Counted from the stretch's first letter, positions 42,448 to 53,189 are shown. The stretch: 64,000 bases of DNA from Rubidibacter lacunae KORDI 51-2 (GCF_000473895.1 NZ_ASSJ01000049.1:1-64000), one strand, 5' to 3'. Notes: generated by a model not told the origin, from the letters alone. Translations and numbers: made by a program.

Positions 42448-43173
42448 ATGAATAGGAAGGCGATCGCGCCGCCGACAAAAAAAGTGGTTCCGACTAACCC
42501 GCTCTCGGTTGTGAAGTGGGGAGTGAGTCTCCTGGCGACTAATCCTTACAATCGCCTGCTCTTGGCACTGATCGTGTTTATCGTGACGCACCCGATGACC
42601 AGCGACAGCACCAGTTTGCTGTTTTTCAATGCCATCACGATACTAATCGTCGCATTGTCCATCAACAGCGGGCGTCTCAAACGGCGTGGAGCAGTTTTCT
42701 ATGCGCTCCTGGCGATCGGTGCGTTTATCGGTCAAATAATGCTGGGCGATCCAACAACTCCCGATATCGATGGTGGGACAGTCGCACTGACAGTAGGCTT
42801 GCTAGTCAATGCAACTTTTCTTGCAGTCTCAGTCATCTCTTTCACCCGTTACATCTTTACCGAGACACGTGTTTCGGCAGACACGATCAAAGGCGGGCTT
42901 TGCGGATATATCCTGCTCGGACTCACGTGGGCTCTGATTTATCAGACATTTGCGCTCTGGAATCCAGACGCCTTCTTAATGTCGTGTACGGACTGTAAAC
43001 TTAACGTGATGTACTTCAGCTTCACTACCCTCACGACCCTGGGCTATGGTGACATCTCTCCAGTCGATCCGACAGTGCAGGTGCTGGCAAGCCTCCAGGC
43101 GATCGTCGGAATCATGTATCCGTCAATCTTCATCTCGCGGTTGGTTGGACTGTACTCAAAATCCGATGCTTAG
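42448..43173 (+). CDS. Two-pore-helix type potassium channel protein
   Basis: The protein has 241 residues. Several hydrophobic segments (LLLALIVFIVTHPM, ITILIVALSI, LLAIGAFIGQIML, ALTVGLLVNATFLAVSVISF, GYILLGLTWALIYQTFALW) precede the pore loop with the K+ selectivity filter TLGYGD at 197-202 (FTTLTTLGYGDISPVDP). The last helix ends LVGLYSKSDA, with no RCK or cyclic-nucleotide domain. The first helices are more numerous than in a minimal 2-TM channel. It likely works with the adjacent antiporters in ion balance. Confidence 0.88.
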   Translation: MNRKAIAPPTKKVVPTNPLSVVKWGVSLLATNPYNRLLLALIVFIVTHPMTSDSTSLLFFNAITILIVALSINSGRLKRRGAVFYALLAIGAFIGQIMLGDPTTPDIDGGTVALTVGLLVNATFLAVSVISFTRYIFTETRVSADTIKGGLCGYILLGLTWALIYQTFALWNPDAFLMSCTDCKLNVMYFSFTTLTTLGYGDISPVDPTVQVLASLQAIVGIMYPSIFISRLVGLYSKSDA

Positions 43174-43311
43174 CAGGTAGCTCGCTCTTTCTGCTTGCGA
43201 TCGCGTCGATCCAAAACGCGATCGCGCTGTGCCAACGCGGAAGTAGCCCTTGCAAGCACTCGCGCTTAAACTGAGGGCAGACCGCACACACCTCGGTAAT
43301 CGAAGCAATTT

Positions 43312-43947
43312 ATGACAGGCGCGATCGCTCCCAAACAGCACGAGCACGTCATTCTTCATGGTGTGTGTTGGAGCACCTATGAAGCTTTGGTCCGCGACCT
43401 AGAATCCGAGCCAGCGAAGCGCCTCACTTACAACCAAGGAATTCTAGAAATAATGGTCCCCCTGCCGCCCCACGAGCAGTACAAGAAGCGCATTGGGCGT
43501 TTAGTTGAAGCGGCGACGGAAGAATTAGGAATCGAGCTTGCCAGCTTGGGTCAGGTGACTTGGAAACGACAAGATTTAGAAAAAGGTCTAGAGCCAGACC
43601 GATGCTATTACATTCAGAACGAACCGAGCGTACGGGATCGATCGGACATCGATCCGAATCGAGACCTACCCCCCGATCTCGCGATCGAAATCGATCACAC
43701 AAGCAGCTCCCTCGACCGTCTTGTTATTTATGCAGCTCTGGGCATCCCGGAAGTGTGGCGGTACGACGGAGAAAAATTGACGATCTATCACCTTTTTAAG
43801 GGTGCATACAATCCTCAAGAAGCTTCCGTTGCCCTGCCGATACTCAGTGCTGAAGATGTCCTGCGGTTCCTGCAGGCAAGACAGCGGTCGGGTGAAAATG
43901 CTTGGCTCCGCGAGTTTCGGCAGTGGATGCGCGCGCAGCTTAGCTAA
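43312..43947 (+). CDS. Uma2 family endonuclease-like protein (DUF820)
   Basis: The protein has 211 residues. The pattern RLTYNQGILEIMVPLPPHEQ, PDLAIEIDHTSSSLDRLVIY, and then GIPEVWRYDGEKLTIYHL is the Uma2/DUF820 restriction-endonuclease fold, with the E...D...ExD-like acidic residues and a late Lys or Arg. Cyanobacteria carry many copies; their substrate is unknown. The gene looks intact and stands alone between intergenic regions. Confidence 0.9.
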   Translation: MTGAIAPKQHEHVILHGVCWSTYEALVRDLESEPAKRLTYNQGILEIMVPLPPHEQYKKRIGRLVEAATEELGIELASLGQVTWKRQDLEKGLEPDRCYYIQNEPSVRDRSDIDPNRDLPPDLAIEIDHTSSSLDRLVIYAALGIPEVWRYDGEKLTIYHLFKGAYNPQEASVALPILSAEDVLRFLQARQRSGENAWLREFRQWMRAQLS

Positions 43948-44235
43948 GTCCTTCCCAGGGCCAGGAGGCGATCGCATCTCAAAAGGACTCCTGCAGGAAT
44001 TTGTACCGTACTTTCTAACTGCACGGGGCATGGAGGATAGACCTGAGTTTAGAGATTTTTTGACACGATGAGGGAAGCGGTCTGGTCGGGTAGGAAAGGT
44101 GCATCATAACGACGAAGGCTGTGGTGGGGGAGAAGGTTTGGTAAAAATTTTATTTCCCACATTAATCCGACTGTGTCGAAGCCAAGAAAATCATAGCTAC
44201 CTGCCTGCCTAGTAAAGTCTCGCTGTACCCTCGAC
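43948..44235. other. Intergenic region
   Basis: No gene is supported. It holds AT-rich segments near 44130-44160 that could serve as the promoter for the MarC-like gene. Confidence 0.3.
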
Positions 44236-45117
44236 GTGCGTCACCCCTGGCGAGCCTTCACCGCGATCGCCCAACTGAGAGAACCTACTTTGATGCGAGA
44301 CCATCTCCGTCCGGAATCGCTTGCACTGCGCCACTGGCGGTGGATCCCGATCGCTGCTGCGATTGCGATTGACATAGCGATCGCCACTTTGGGCGCGACG
44401 GCGATCGCTCAGGTCGCTCCCGACACCGTCGTCCAACCCGAAACATTTGCAAGGCTCGACATTGAAGCGATCGCGAGCAAGCGGAACGGGTTTGGGCTGT
44501 TCAATATCTTTGTCATCTTCCTGGTTACTCTCGGTCCGGTCAAGATTCTCGCCCCCTTTGCACAACTTACTGCTAAAGCAAGTCGGCAACTTCGCTTTCA
44601 GCTCGCGCTACGAAGCTCAATACTGTCTGCAAGCATTATTTTCTTTGTTGCAGTCATCGGGCAGAAAATTGCAAGTATTTGGAAACTCCGGCTTGGAGCA
44701 ACGGCAATTGCATCCGGACTTATCCTCACAACCGGGGTACTCAAAATCATCAACAACCCGCCTCAACCCCCTCAATTTCCCGAGCGACCTTCGTTGGAGC
44801 TTGTCGTTCGCCCGCTAACTTTTTCGTTAATCCTGACGCCATCCGGGATCGCGATCGTCTTGGTGGTTATATTATTTTCCCACTACACCCAGCACGATCC
44901 TATGGCAATTCTAGGATTGCTAGCGATTGTTCTGACTCTCGACTTTTGCGCTATGCTCGCCGCGCGCTACATACTCGCGATCGTGCCGCTAGTTCTATTT
45001 TCTGTATTGAGCTACACGCTCAGTGTTTTCCAACTTGCTCTCGGAGTTAGCCTGATTTTGCTGGGCATTGAAGTTGAAGTACGCGTACTGCAACCGATCT
45101 GGAATAGCTCGCCGTGA
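44236..45117 (+). CDS. MarC-family (UPF0056-like) membrane protein
   Basis: The start at 44236 gives 293 residues; an ATG at 44293 (MRDHLRPESL) is equally likely and would put the signal-like helix nearer the end. After a first helix (WIPIAAAIAIDIAIATLGA) the family block appears: FNIFVIFLVTLGPVKILAPF, then helices around IIFFVAVIGQKIASIW, FSLILTPSGIAIVLVVILF and LALGVSLILLGIEV. MarC proteins have six helices in two repeats with a proline-containing hairpin. Their transport substrate is not established. The extra N-terminal segment is longer than usual. Confidence 0.75.
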   Translation: MRHPWRAFTAIAQLREPTLMRDHLRPESLALRHWRWIPIAAAIAIDIAIATLGATAIAQVAPDTVVQPETFARLDIEAIASKRNGFGLFNIFVIFLVTLGPVKILAPFAQLTAKASRQLRFQLALRSSILSASIIFFVAVIGQKIASIWKLRLGATAIASGLILTTGVLKIINNPPQPPQFPERPSLELVVRPLTFSLILTPSGIAIVLVVILFSHYTQHDPMAILGLLAIVLTLDFCAMLAARYILAIVPLVLFSVLSYTLSVFQLALGVSLILLGIEVEVRVLQPIWNSSP

Positions 45118-45712
45118 CGGCGCTAAATTTAAGGGTTTCCTACTGCCTTCATACTCGCTCAAGGCAAGTTCTACGTTCATTATTGCCCGGCACCTATATT
45201 TGGAAGCGACCGATATTTGGAAGAAACCGATCGACAAGCCACCTTGCTGATAGCCCAACAGTATTGGAGAATACCGAAATAATCTAAGGTGGCTGGGACT
45301 CCATGCTAATATAACCGTGTCGATCGACCAGATGCGATTGAACTAACGATTGCCCTTTAGTGCTGGGACAGTTTTCTGTTAGCTGGATGCCAGCGATCGA
45401 CTCAAGTCTCACTCATATTTTCAATAAACTTGTTTATTTTGTACGACTTATTTTTCCAGCGTTTGAGGTTAGTGCCAGCCTTTATTACCGCCGGCTTTAT
45501 TTACGAACGGTGTTTATATCCATTAACTCTATATAGGTGACTGCACCAATTTCAGGCAATAAATCCTCTGGCTCCACAGTACGAGGTTAATACAACCGCC
45601 AGGATGGCATGACTGCGCAATCCATCCTTTCTGTAAATGTAAGTGCAAGCCTGTTGACGGCGATCCAGATTCGAAATAGCTACATTTGGCATTCCACCTG
45701 AAGCGAAAACCA
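45118..45712. other. Intergenic region, no supported gene
   Basis: The sequence is AT-rich at 45410-45540, with a possible promoter for the downstream antiporter. Short frames on both strands lack any recognisable feature. Confidence 0.4.
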
Positions 45713-47755
45713 ATGGAACACAATCCTCTACTAACAATCCAGATCGATATTTTAGTTCTACTAGCCATCGCGTGCTTGGCAGCAGTCGCCTTGAATCGCT
45801 TCCGCTTTCCTTACACTGCGGGTCTGGTCGTTATCGGCATTGCCCTAGGCTGGCTAGCACGCAACGTCGCGCTGTTTGAAGTGTTTGGCACGTTGTCTTT
45901 GTCCCACGATCTAATTTTGTTTGTCTTCGTCCCTCCACTCATCTTTGAGTCGGCATTGAATTTGGATAGTCGCCTGTTGATTAGGAATCTCGTGCCTATT
46001 TTGACGTTGGCAGCACCAGGACTCCTAATCGCAACTGCAATTACGGGTACTATCCTCAGTTGGGGGACGCCGCTGACGTTGCTGCAAGCCATGTTATTCG
46101 GCAGTTTGATCTCGGCAACAGATCCAGTTGCAGTGATTGCTCTTTTCAAGGAGTTAGGCGCTCCCAAGCGGCTAGCCGTTTTGGTAGAAGGTGAAAGCCT
46201 GTTTAACGACGCAACTGCGATCGTCACTTTCAATATCATTTTAGGAATTATCGCCGTTGGGGAACTGAGCGCGACAACGCTCCAGGATGGGGCGATCGAT
46301 TTTGCGATTTCATTCGTTGGCGGGATCGTCGTTGGCGCAACGTTTTCTTACTTGGCGCGCATTTCCTTCTCGTGGGTTGAGGAGAACCCGCTCGTGCTAG
46401 CCACCCTCTCTGCCGTATTAGCATACGGATCCTTTCTCTTGGCAGAAGAAGTGTTCCACGTGTCTGGGGTTATTTCTGTCGTGAGTGCTGGCATCGTATT
46501 GGGGTGGTATAAGACAACTTCAATTCAGTCCGAAGTTCGAGAATTCCTAGGAGAGTTTTGGGAGTATGGAGCGTTCCTCGCCAATAGCTTGATCTTCCTG
46601 CTCGTAGGTTTGACAGTCTCCAAGTTTGAGCTTTTCTTCCAACTCAGCCAAGCAAACTTCCTTTTTTCCTCTCTGGGGCTAACACTGGTTGCAATCCTAG
46701 TTGCTCGGGCGATCGTTGTATTTGGACTGACGAATTTAGTCAATCTCTTCCAGCCGGCACCAATCTCGCTGCCCTATCAAATGATTAGTTTCTGGGGAGG
46801 ATTGCGAGGTGCTGTTTGTTTGGCTTTAGCTCTGAGTCTTGAAGCAGAGTTCCCCAATCGGGATTTAATCGTTCTGCTTACGCTTGGGGTTGCATTTTTT
46901 ACAATCATGATTCCGGGAACGACTGTGGGACCTTTGATCCGCTCTTTCAAGCTCGATCGCCCCTCAGAAGTCGATCTCATCCGGCAAGCGATCGCTAGCG
47001 TATCTGCTCGGCAAACAGCCTTTGAAGAGACTCGCAAGGCGATCGCCGAATCCGCGTTTGTCAAGGCCGACATCGCAACCCAATTCGAGCAGAGTTACCG
47101 GCAGGAGATCGAACAATCCGAGCAATCTTTGCTAGCATTACGTTCCCAACTTCCCTCTGAATCCGGCCCTGAAATCACTTGGCTAGAAGCTTTAAATCTC
47201 GAACAAACTGTTTATCGAAATTTGCGCGATCTCGGTATCATCTCCCCTGCAGTATTTGACTACTTCCTCTTGAGAATCAACCTCAAACGAGACTCGGTTT
47301 TGGTGGGGACAACCCCTCCTATCGCTCCACTAATAACGCCCCTCGAGCGGCGTTGGCAACAGCTATGGTTCGCAATTGGCAAGAGGTTAGCCGCCGATAG
47401 CAGTTGGGTTGCGAAACTAAACTCGCGGCTCATTTTGGATGAATACGAATACTGGGTGATGCGAGGCTATGCCGCCAAGGAAGTTAGCAGTCGGTTCTCG
47501 GAATTCGTGGTGTCCATCGGCATTGAAGGTTCGAATATGGCAAATTGCCTGGAAACCTATGCAGACACTCGTAAGACAGCCCTGAAAGCAGCCGAGTCAA
47601 TCGCCAGGGAACATCCCGAGCTCGTCGCTAACTATCAGTTGCAACTCGCATCACGAGTGGCTTCTTTAGCGGAACGGGGAGCGATTGAGGCATTTGCTAA
47701 ACAGGGTGCCATTAGTCAGGCAATAGCGGAACAACTTCTAGAGCAGCCCAGCTAG
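45713..47755 (+). CDS. Na+/H+ antiporter, CPA1/NhaP type, with long cytoplasmic tail
   Basis: The ATG at 45713 (MEHNPLLTIQIDILVLLAIA) gives 680 residues. About 12 helices fill residues 10-410, with the CPA1 ion-site motifs FGSLISATDPVAVIALF and VEGESLFNDATAIV, and later FWGGLRGAVCLALAL. A hydrophilic tail of roughly 270 residues contains coiled coils (AIASVSARQTAFEETRKAIA) typical of long NhaP-type proteins. It exports Na+ (or K+) for H+ and supports salt tolerance. The antiporter at 40306 is only distantly similar. Confidence 0.9.
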   Translation: MEHNPLLTIQIDILVLLAIACLAAVALNRFRFPYTAGLVVIGIALGWLARNVALFEVFGTLSLSHDLILFVFVPPLIFESALNLDSRLLIRNLVPILTLAAPGLLIATAITGTILSWGTPLTLLQAMLFGSLISATDPVAVIALFKELGAPKRLAVLVEGESLFNDATAIVTFNIILGIIAVGELSATTLQDGAIDFAISFVGGIVVGATFSYLARISFSWVEENPLVLATLSAVLAYGSFLLAEEVFHVSGVISVVSAGIVLGWYKTTSIQSEVREFLGEFWEYGAFLANSLIFLLVGLTVSKFELFFQLSQANFLFSSLGLTLVAILVARAIVVFGLTNLVNLFQPAPISLPYQMISFWGGLRGAVCLALALSLEAEFPNRDLIVLLTLGVAFFTIMIPGTTVGPLIRSFKLDRPSEVDLIRQAIASVSARQTAFEETRKAIAESAFVKADIATQFEQSYRQEIEQSEQSLLALRSQLPSESGPEITWLEALNLEQTVYRNLRDLGIISPAVFDYFLLRINLKRDSVLVGTTPPIAPLITPLERRWQQLWFAIGKRLAADSSWVAKLNSRLILDEYEYWVMRGYAAKEVSSRFSEFVVSIGIEGSNMANCLETYADTRKTALKAAESIAREHPELVANYQLQLASRVASLAERGAIEAFAKQGAISQAIAEQLLEQPS

Positions 47756-48244
47756 TCTTATTTGAAGCTCAGATATCCGAGGTTTACCCACGCTCAATGC
47801 ACTCTCAATGCAGTACTTGGTGGAGGTTGGAGGGATTTACTTTATCCTCGAACTGGATCGGTTCTATCTCCACGCAATCCATCTTCAGTACTTGAGGAGG
47901 AGCATCAAACCTCGCTCCGATCTCCTTCTATTCTCATCAAGTAGTCCTAACCGATTCGAACGGAGATCCGTCCTTTCAGCTACTCTCTACCCGTGGGAAC
48001 TAAAGAGTTTGATACTAACTCTTGGAAGTGCAGCGAATAATGGTAGCTCTGGATCCTTTGCTGCTAGGCTTTGTTTATCTTCTCTGTCGTAGGTATGGTG
48101 CGACTTGGCAACACAAATGAGTCAAAACGTCAGCGTTGTCTCCGCGCTCGATTCCTAGCCACTTAGGTTGTAATGAAGATTCTTCCAGAATCAAATTCTG
48201 CCATTCGAAGTCTTGAGATACTCCATCAACTGCATTCTTCATCA
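47756..48244. other. Intergenic region, no supported gene
   Basis: A few short frames are open, but none resembles a protein family and codon bias is weak. No clear hairpin terminator was found after the antiporter. Confidence 0.4.
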
Positions 48245-48907
48245 CTACTTCTTAAATGGCTGACCCCAACGCTGCCAGTTTTCTTTGTTGAAAGGCGATC
48301 GCCACTTGCGAATCAGAGCACTCTCCAGTCGCCGTCGGGCTCTTACATCGCTCGGCACGTTCCAGTAGAACGCGATCGCGATCGCCACCTCTAACTCGTA
48401 CTGGCGGTGCAACTCGATGTAGCACGCAATATAATTTTTGCAGTCGTGTACGTGTTTCCAGCGCTGATTGGAATGCTGGGTTTCGCCCACATACAAGAGC
48501 AACGACGGCTCAGCGCGATCGATTGCGAAGTAGAGGCAAGGATGGCCGCCGCGATCGCCCGGTAGCCGATAAAACAGCGACGGGTACAAGTACAGCGCAA
48601 ATGGGTCGATCGCCTCGGGATCGACACTGACTGCAGCGACGCTCGCGCAGGTTATTTGTCGGACGGGCACCTCGCAGCGGGCCCGACGCTGGTGGTTGAC
48701 GATCCGCTGCTTCCACTGGAGCAGGAACGCCGCGCTCATTTGCGGTAAGGACTCTAACCGGTAGGGCGTCGAGGGCTCAGCAGCAAACAGACCGAGTTGG
48801 TGTGGAGCGCTTGGAGGTAATGGCTCGGGCGATCGCGTCACGGTAATTTCTCGCACTATACCGACATTATCGCATGCCCAACACGGATAGATAGCGCTAC
48901 CGAGCAA
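48245..48907 (-). CDS. GIY-YIG nuclease domain protein
   Basis: The protein has 220 residues. The N-terminal 100 are a proline-rich stretch and a helical piece (FLLQWKQRIVNHQRR). The GIY-YIG-like core starts near 125 with HPCLYFAIDR, then LLLYVGETQHSNQRWKHVH, LHRQYELEVAIAIAFYW, and RRLESALIRKWRSPFNKENW with the catalytic Glu. This type is common in cyanobacteria as a standalone protein of unknown target. The start may be lower than 48907, because the first 15 residues are unlike the rest. Confidence 0.8.
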   Translation of the reverse strand: MLGSAIYPCWACDNVGIVREITVTRSPEPLPPSAPHQLGLFAAEPSTPYRLESLPQMSAAFLLQWKQRIVNHQRRARCEVPVRQITCASVAAVSVDPEAIDPFALYLYPSLFYRLPGDRGGHPCLYFAIDRAEPSLLLYVGETQHSNQRWKHVHDCKNYIACYIELHRQYELEVAIAIAFYWNVPSDVRARRRLESALIRKWRSPFNKENWQRWGQPFKK

Positions 48908-48946
48908 ACATGAAGACGCAATCGCACTACAGATAGCGTTTACGCT

Positions 48947-50572
48947 CTATTCCCACTCGATCGTGCCCGGCGGCTTCGAGGTAATGTCGTACACCACGCG
49001 ATTGACGCCGCGGACTTCGTTGACAATGCGATTGGAAATTGCCTCGAGTAGGTCGTAGGGCACCCGCGACCAATCGGCCGTCATGCCGTCCTCACTAGAA
49101 ATTAAGCGCAACACGATCGGATAGGCATAGGTGCGACGATCGCCCATCACACCGACCGTTCGCACCGGCAATAAGACAGCAAATGCCTGCCAGAAATCGT
49201 CGTAGCTACCCCGGCGGCGGATTTCTTCCCGGACGATATGGTCGGCTTCGCGCAAGATTGCCAGGCGCTCTTGGGTAACTTCGCCGATAATGCGAATGGC
49301 TAAGCCCGGACCGGGGAATGGATGCCGGCGGACGATGTCTTCGGGCAAGCCGAGCAGGCGCGCAACGTTGCGAACCTCGTCCTTGAACAGCTTGCGGAGC
49401 GGCTCGACGAGCTTAAAGCGCAAGTTTTCAGGGAGTCCGCCGACATTGTGGTGGCTCTTGATTTTGACTGCAACGCGTTCGCCGGTTTTGGGGTCGACGT
49501 TCGTGTTCGCCGATTCGATCACGTCGGGATAGAGCGTGCCCTGAGCCAGGTAGTCGAACGGTCCGAGGCGCTGGGACTCGGTTTCAAAGACATTGATAAA
49601 TTCGTGGCCAATGCGACGGCGTTTTTCTTCGGGATCGGTCACGCCATCAATTTGCGCGAAGAAGCGATCCACCGCATCCACGTACTCGACGTTGATATGG
49701 AACCGATCGCGGAAGATCTCGAGCAAGCGCTCTGGCTCGAGTTTGCGCATGAAGCCTTGGTCGATGAACATGCAGGTCAGGCGATCGCCAATGGCCTCGT
49801 GCAATAGAAACGCCAGCGTCGAGGAATCGACGCCGCCGGAGAGCGCCAACAGCACGCGCTTGTCGCCGACCTGAGCGCGGACTTCGCGGATAGCGTCGTT
49901 GATAAATGCTTCGGCAGTCCAAGTCGGCTCGCACTGGCAGATTTTATAAACGAAGTTGCGAATCAGCGCCGCGCCGCCGATAGAATGCACGACCTCGGGA
50001 TGGAACTGCACGCCGTAGAATCGTCGCCGGGTATTGGCGATCGCGGCGCAGGGCGTGTTTTCCGTGTGCGCCAATACCTCAAAGCCTTCGGGAAGTTGCA
50101 CGCAGGAGTCACCGTGGCTCATCCACATCGTCGCCCCATCCACGACGCCGTCGAAGAGATCGCCCGCGCAATTGAGGAATAACGACGCCTTGCCGTATTC
50201 AGCGCGCGTCGCTCGCTCGACCGTCCCGCCGAGCTGTTGCACCATCACCTGCATTCCGTAGCAAATACCGATAATCGGAATGCCGAGCTGCCAGATTTCT
50301 GGATCGGTGTGGGGAGCGCCTTCGTCATAAACGGAGTTGGGTCCGCCGGACAGGATGATGCCGCGCGGGGCCAGCTGGCGCAACTGCTCGGCCGTGGTGC
50401 GATAGGACAGCACCTCGGAGTAGACTTGCGTTTCGCGAATGCGGCGTGCAATCAGCTCGGAGTATTGCGAGCCGAAATCGAGAATAACGATCGTCTGGCG
50501 ATCGAGCATCGGGGTGACTACCGAGGTGGCAGCGGCGGACGCAACAGGAGCAGGCGAGGTTGGAGTCATCAC
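48947..50572 (-). CDS. guaA: GMP synthase (glutamine-hydrolysing)
   Basis: The protein has 541 residues. The class I amidotransferase domain carries Cys104 in GICYGMQ and the His/Glu pair in [11 protein letters not shown]. The ATP pyrophosphatase domain has [13 protein letters not shown], and the dimerisation domain follows at [15 protein letters not shown], ending PGTIEWE. It converts XMP to GMP. The first 24 residues (Ala/Thr/Pro-rich) precede the conserved core at [13 protein letters not shown], so the true start may be internal. In cyanobacteria it is often next to cbiD, as here. Confidence 0.98.
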   Translation of the reverse strand: MMTPTSPAPVASAAATSVVTPMLDRQTIVILDFGSQYSELIARRIRETQVYSEVLSYRTTAEQLRQLAPRGIILSGGPNSVYDEGAPHTDPEIWQLGIPIIGICYGMQVMVQQLGGTVERATRAEYGKASLFLNCAGDLFDGVVDGATMWMSHGDSCVQLPEGFEVLAHTENTPCAAIANTRRRFYGVQFHPEVVHSIGGAALIRNFVYKICQCEPTWTAEAFINDAIREVRAQVGDKRVLLALSGGVDSSTLAFLLHEAIGDRLTCMFIDQGFMRKLEPERLLEIFRDRFHINVEYVDAVDRFFAQIDGVTDPEEKRRRIGHEFINVFETESQRLGPFDYLAQGTLYPDVIESANTNVDPKTGERVAVKIKSHHNVGGLPENLRFKLVEPLRKLFKDEVRNVARLLGLPEDIVRRHPFPGPGLAIRIIGEVTQERLAILREADHIVREEIRRRGSYDDFWQAFAVLLPVRTVGVMGDRRTYAYPIVLRLISSEDGMTADWSRVPYDLLEAISNRIVNEVRGVNRVVYDITSKPPGTIEWE

Positions 50573-50752
50573 GGCGCGGAAAATGAGGGGTCCGATCCGA
50601 GGTTGTCAGGAGCGATTCGAGCGTTCCGTTGGAATTAAGATGCCAACACGACCCTTGGCGAAGTTGTGCCGCGCGTTCGTGACGAAAAATTTTAATAACC
50701 CTAGATCGTCGATAGCATCCCTAACATCCATCAAGAGAGGTGTTCGCGGATC

Positions 50753-51868
50753 CTAGCACGAGCGATCGAGCAGGCGATCGCCAATCGCACTGCGGACGAC
50801 AATCTGCCGCGCGCGATCGAACAAGACCGATCCGATCTCGACCTCGCATTCGGCGTGGCAGCGAATGTAGTCGCGGCTGCGGCGATCGATTGCCTCGGCA
50901 ATTGCGCGATAAACCGGGATAGCGGCATCGCGCGATCGCAATAGCTGCAAGGCAGCTTCGGCCGTCGGACAAGCAAAGAGCCCCCGGATTGTCTCTGCGG
51001 GCAACCCGCAACACGCAGCGTGGGCGGTGAGGATTTCCAAACGACCGTCGGCAAGGTGGTGATGGGTGTGAAAGATGCCACCGGCGAGTTTAAGTAACTT
51101 GCCGTGATAGCCGAACAGCAAGATCGACTGCACGCCGGCCGCGCCGGCCGCCGCCAGGAGCGGACCCAGCCAATTCGCTGTTTTGACCAGGCGTTCGCGG
51201 GCGATGCCTTGCTGTCGGGCAAGATCGAGTCCGTTTTCGCCGATACAGAACACCAAACAGTTGAATTGGCGGGCTTTGACCGTTAGATCCTCGCGAAAAT
51301 CATCGAGTTGGGCAGGCGCGCTCAGGGGGTGGGCGATCGCACTCGTTCCCAATAATGACAGTCCTTCGACCACGCCAAACGCTGCATTGGACGTGCGCGC
51401 GGCGAGGCGTCGGCCCTCGGGCAGGATAAGGGTCGCGACGATCGCCTCATCGGCCCGTAGAAAGCGCTCGAGGTTTGCCTGCAATAACCGCCGCGCATAG
51501 CGGTAGATCGCCGGTCGGTCGCCCTGACGGCCGATACCTTCGCCGGCGCGAATGGCGATTGCCTCGGGTTGTCCCGGATCGCCCCAGGCAACCAGCGCCC
51601 AAACCGGCGTGTGGCGAGTAAGGTCGAGGTTGTCGCCTGGGTCGCTGCGGGCGATCGCCAGCACCCGCCCGTCGTCGAGCCGCGCGATTTGTTCGATGGG
51701 GATCGCTGCCGTTTGCGGCGGTTCGAGCAAATCCAGTGCGACCGTCGCCAGGCGATCGCTCGGTTCGCCCTGTAAGTGGCGCAGGGCAGCGACAGCTGCC
51801 GCGCAGACAAACACCGGCAGCGTATATCCCGAGCGCGGGGGGGGTGATGCGGGAACTGACGAATTCAT
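50753..51868 (-). CDS. cbiD: Cobalt-precorrin-5B C1-methyltransferase
   Basis: The protein has 371 residues. RSGYTLPVFVCAAAVAAL, the acidic IRAGEGIGRQGD and RTSNAAFGVVEGLSLLGTSA are CbiD hallmarks. ILLFGYHGKLLKLAGGIFHT supports the assignment. It methylates cobalt-precorrin-5B at C1 in the anaerobic cobalamin route, which suits a pseudo-cobalamin-making cyanobacterium. The gene is read toward guaA with 180 bases between. The C-terminus SRDYIRCHAECEVEIGSVLF is complete. Confidence 0.95.
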   Translation of the reverse strand: MNSSVPASPPPRSGYTLPVFVCAAAVAALRHLQGEPSDRLATVALDLLEPPQTAAIPIEQIARLDDGRVLAIARSDPGDNLDLTRHTPVWALVAWGDPGQPEAIAIRAGEGIGRQGDRPAIYRYARRLLQANLERFLRADEAIVATLILPEGRRLAARTSNAAFGVVEGLSLLGTSAIAHPLSAPAQLDDFREDLTVKARQFNCLVFCIGENGLDLARQQGIARERLVKTANWLGPLLAAAGAAGVQSILLFGYHGKLLKLAGGIFHTHHHLADGRLEILTAHAACCGLPAETIRGLFACPTAEAALQLLRSRDAAIPVYRAIAEAIDRRSRDYIRCHAECEVEIGSVLFDRARQIVVRSAIGDRLLDRSC

Positions 51869-52151
51869 AGGCAGTTTGCAGTTGGGTTGAGGAGACGCTG
51901 CGATCGTGGGAGCCGATCTGAGGAACGACGCGATAGAACTGGCTCGATCCTAAAAGGGCACCGCGCTCGTGCTTGGGGAATTTACGGGGATGGGCTTGGG
52001 GAAAGGCTGGGGAAGCAACCACCCGAGCGCCAGCCAGAATATGTCTCGAATCGCTGCGAGATCGGATAATCGCGTTGCCCCACCAGGGGAGCATCCTTAT
52101 AATTTGGAAGCTGTGAAAATCGCGGCTGGCAACCCCCGCATTTGAAGACCG

Positions 52152-53189
52152 ATGGCGCACCTTCCCGAGACGACCGCCGAACTTGCTGATGTCCTGGCGA
52201 CGCCCGTTTCCTTTGACTTCGACCTGCCCGACCCGGCAGACCCGACCCTCGACCACAGCGAGTTTCAGCGTCGCTTGGATAATGCCTGGCAGCAGTGCGA
52301 TCGTATCGATCTCCGCACCGATATTTGGCGCGGGCGCATCCTGCGCACCGTCCGCGATCGCGAGAAGTTGGGCGGCGACGCGCGCGGCGCGGGATTTTCC
52401 GAGTGGCTCAAGCGCCGCGAGATTACCAAAAGTCGTGCCTATTCGCTGATTCAACTGGCGAATAGTGCCGATACGCTGTTGAGCGCGGGCGACTTACCGG
52501 CCGAGGCGATCGGAAATTTCAGCAAGCGCGCGTTTGTCGAAACGGCTAAGGCTGCCCCAGAAGTCCAGCGCCTCATCAGCAAAGCGGCTCGGGATCGGGG
52601 CGCGCGCATCACCCGCCGCGAAGTCAAGCAACTCTCCGACGAGTGGACGGCCATGAGCTCGGATCTGCTGCCACCGCAGGTCAAGCAGAAGGCTGGCGAA
52701 GGAACGCTGCCGGCTCGCCACCTGGCACCGCTCGTGAAAGAAATGGAGAAGTTGCCCCCCGCTCACGTACGGGAAATCCAGCGCGAAATCCAAGAGCATC
52801 CCAACACCGATACGGCCAAACACCTGGCGAGCGAGGCCCGCACGCTGTCGCGCTATCTAGATGCTGCAGCCCGCGTGCAGGCAATCCGCAATTGCAAGGT
52901 CGACATGGAACTGGCGCTCGATGAGGCCTTGCAATTGGGCTGCTTGAACCTGACCTCCGATCTCGTCAAGCAAGCCGCACAGCTCGAGCAGGCAACCGCT
53001 CGTCTCTTCGCGCTGTGGAAGCGCCTTGGCAACCTCAGCGATCGGCTCTATGTAGACACGGGTGCGAGCAACCCACACCTACGCGCGCTTCTTGGTTGCC
53101 TGGACGTCCTAACCAACGACACGATTGAAGTCCCACTGGACGACAGCGGCGATCGCCTCGTCCGCCTGCGTGTTCTTCCCGACGCCTGA
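52152..53189 (+). CDS. Conserved cyanobacterial hypothetical protein (345 aa)
   Basis: MAHLPETTAELADVLATPVS begins a mostly helical, charged protein. SEWLKRREITKSRAYSLIQL has the look of a helix-turn-helix, and the following KLPPAHVREIQREIQEHPNT region is also helical. It resembles DNA-binding or ParB-like cyanobacterial proteins of unknown function. It is transcribed away from cbiD and toward rimP, with 417 bases between it and rimP. Codon use is housekeeping-like. I do not assign a function. Confidence 0.7.
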   Translation: MAHLPETTAELADVLATPVSFDFDLPDPADPTLDHSEFQRRLDNAWQQCDRIDLRTDIWRGRILRTVRDREKLGGDARGAGFSEWLKRREITKSRAYSLIQLANSADTLLSAGDLPAEAIGNFSKRAFVETAKAAPEVQRLISKAARDRGARITRREVKQLSDEWTAMSSDLLPPQVKQKAGEGTLPARHLAPLVKEMEKLPPAHVREIQREIQEHPNTDTAKHLASEARTLSRYLDAAARVQAIRNCKVDMELALDEALQLGCLNLTSDLVKQAAQLEQATARLFALWKRLGNLSDRLYVDTGASNPHLRALLGCLDVLTNDTIEVPLDDSGDRLVRLRVLPDA

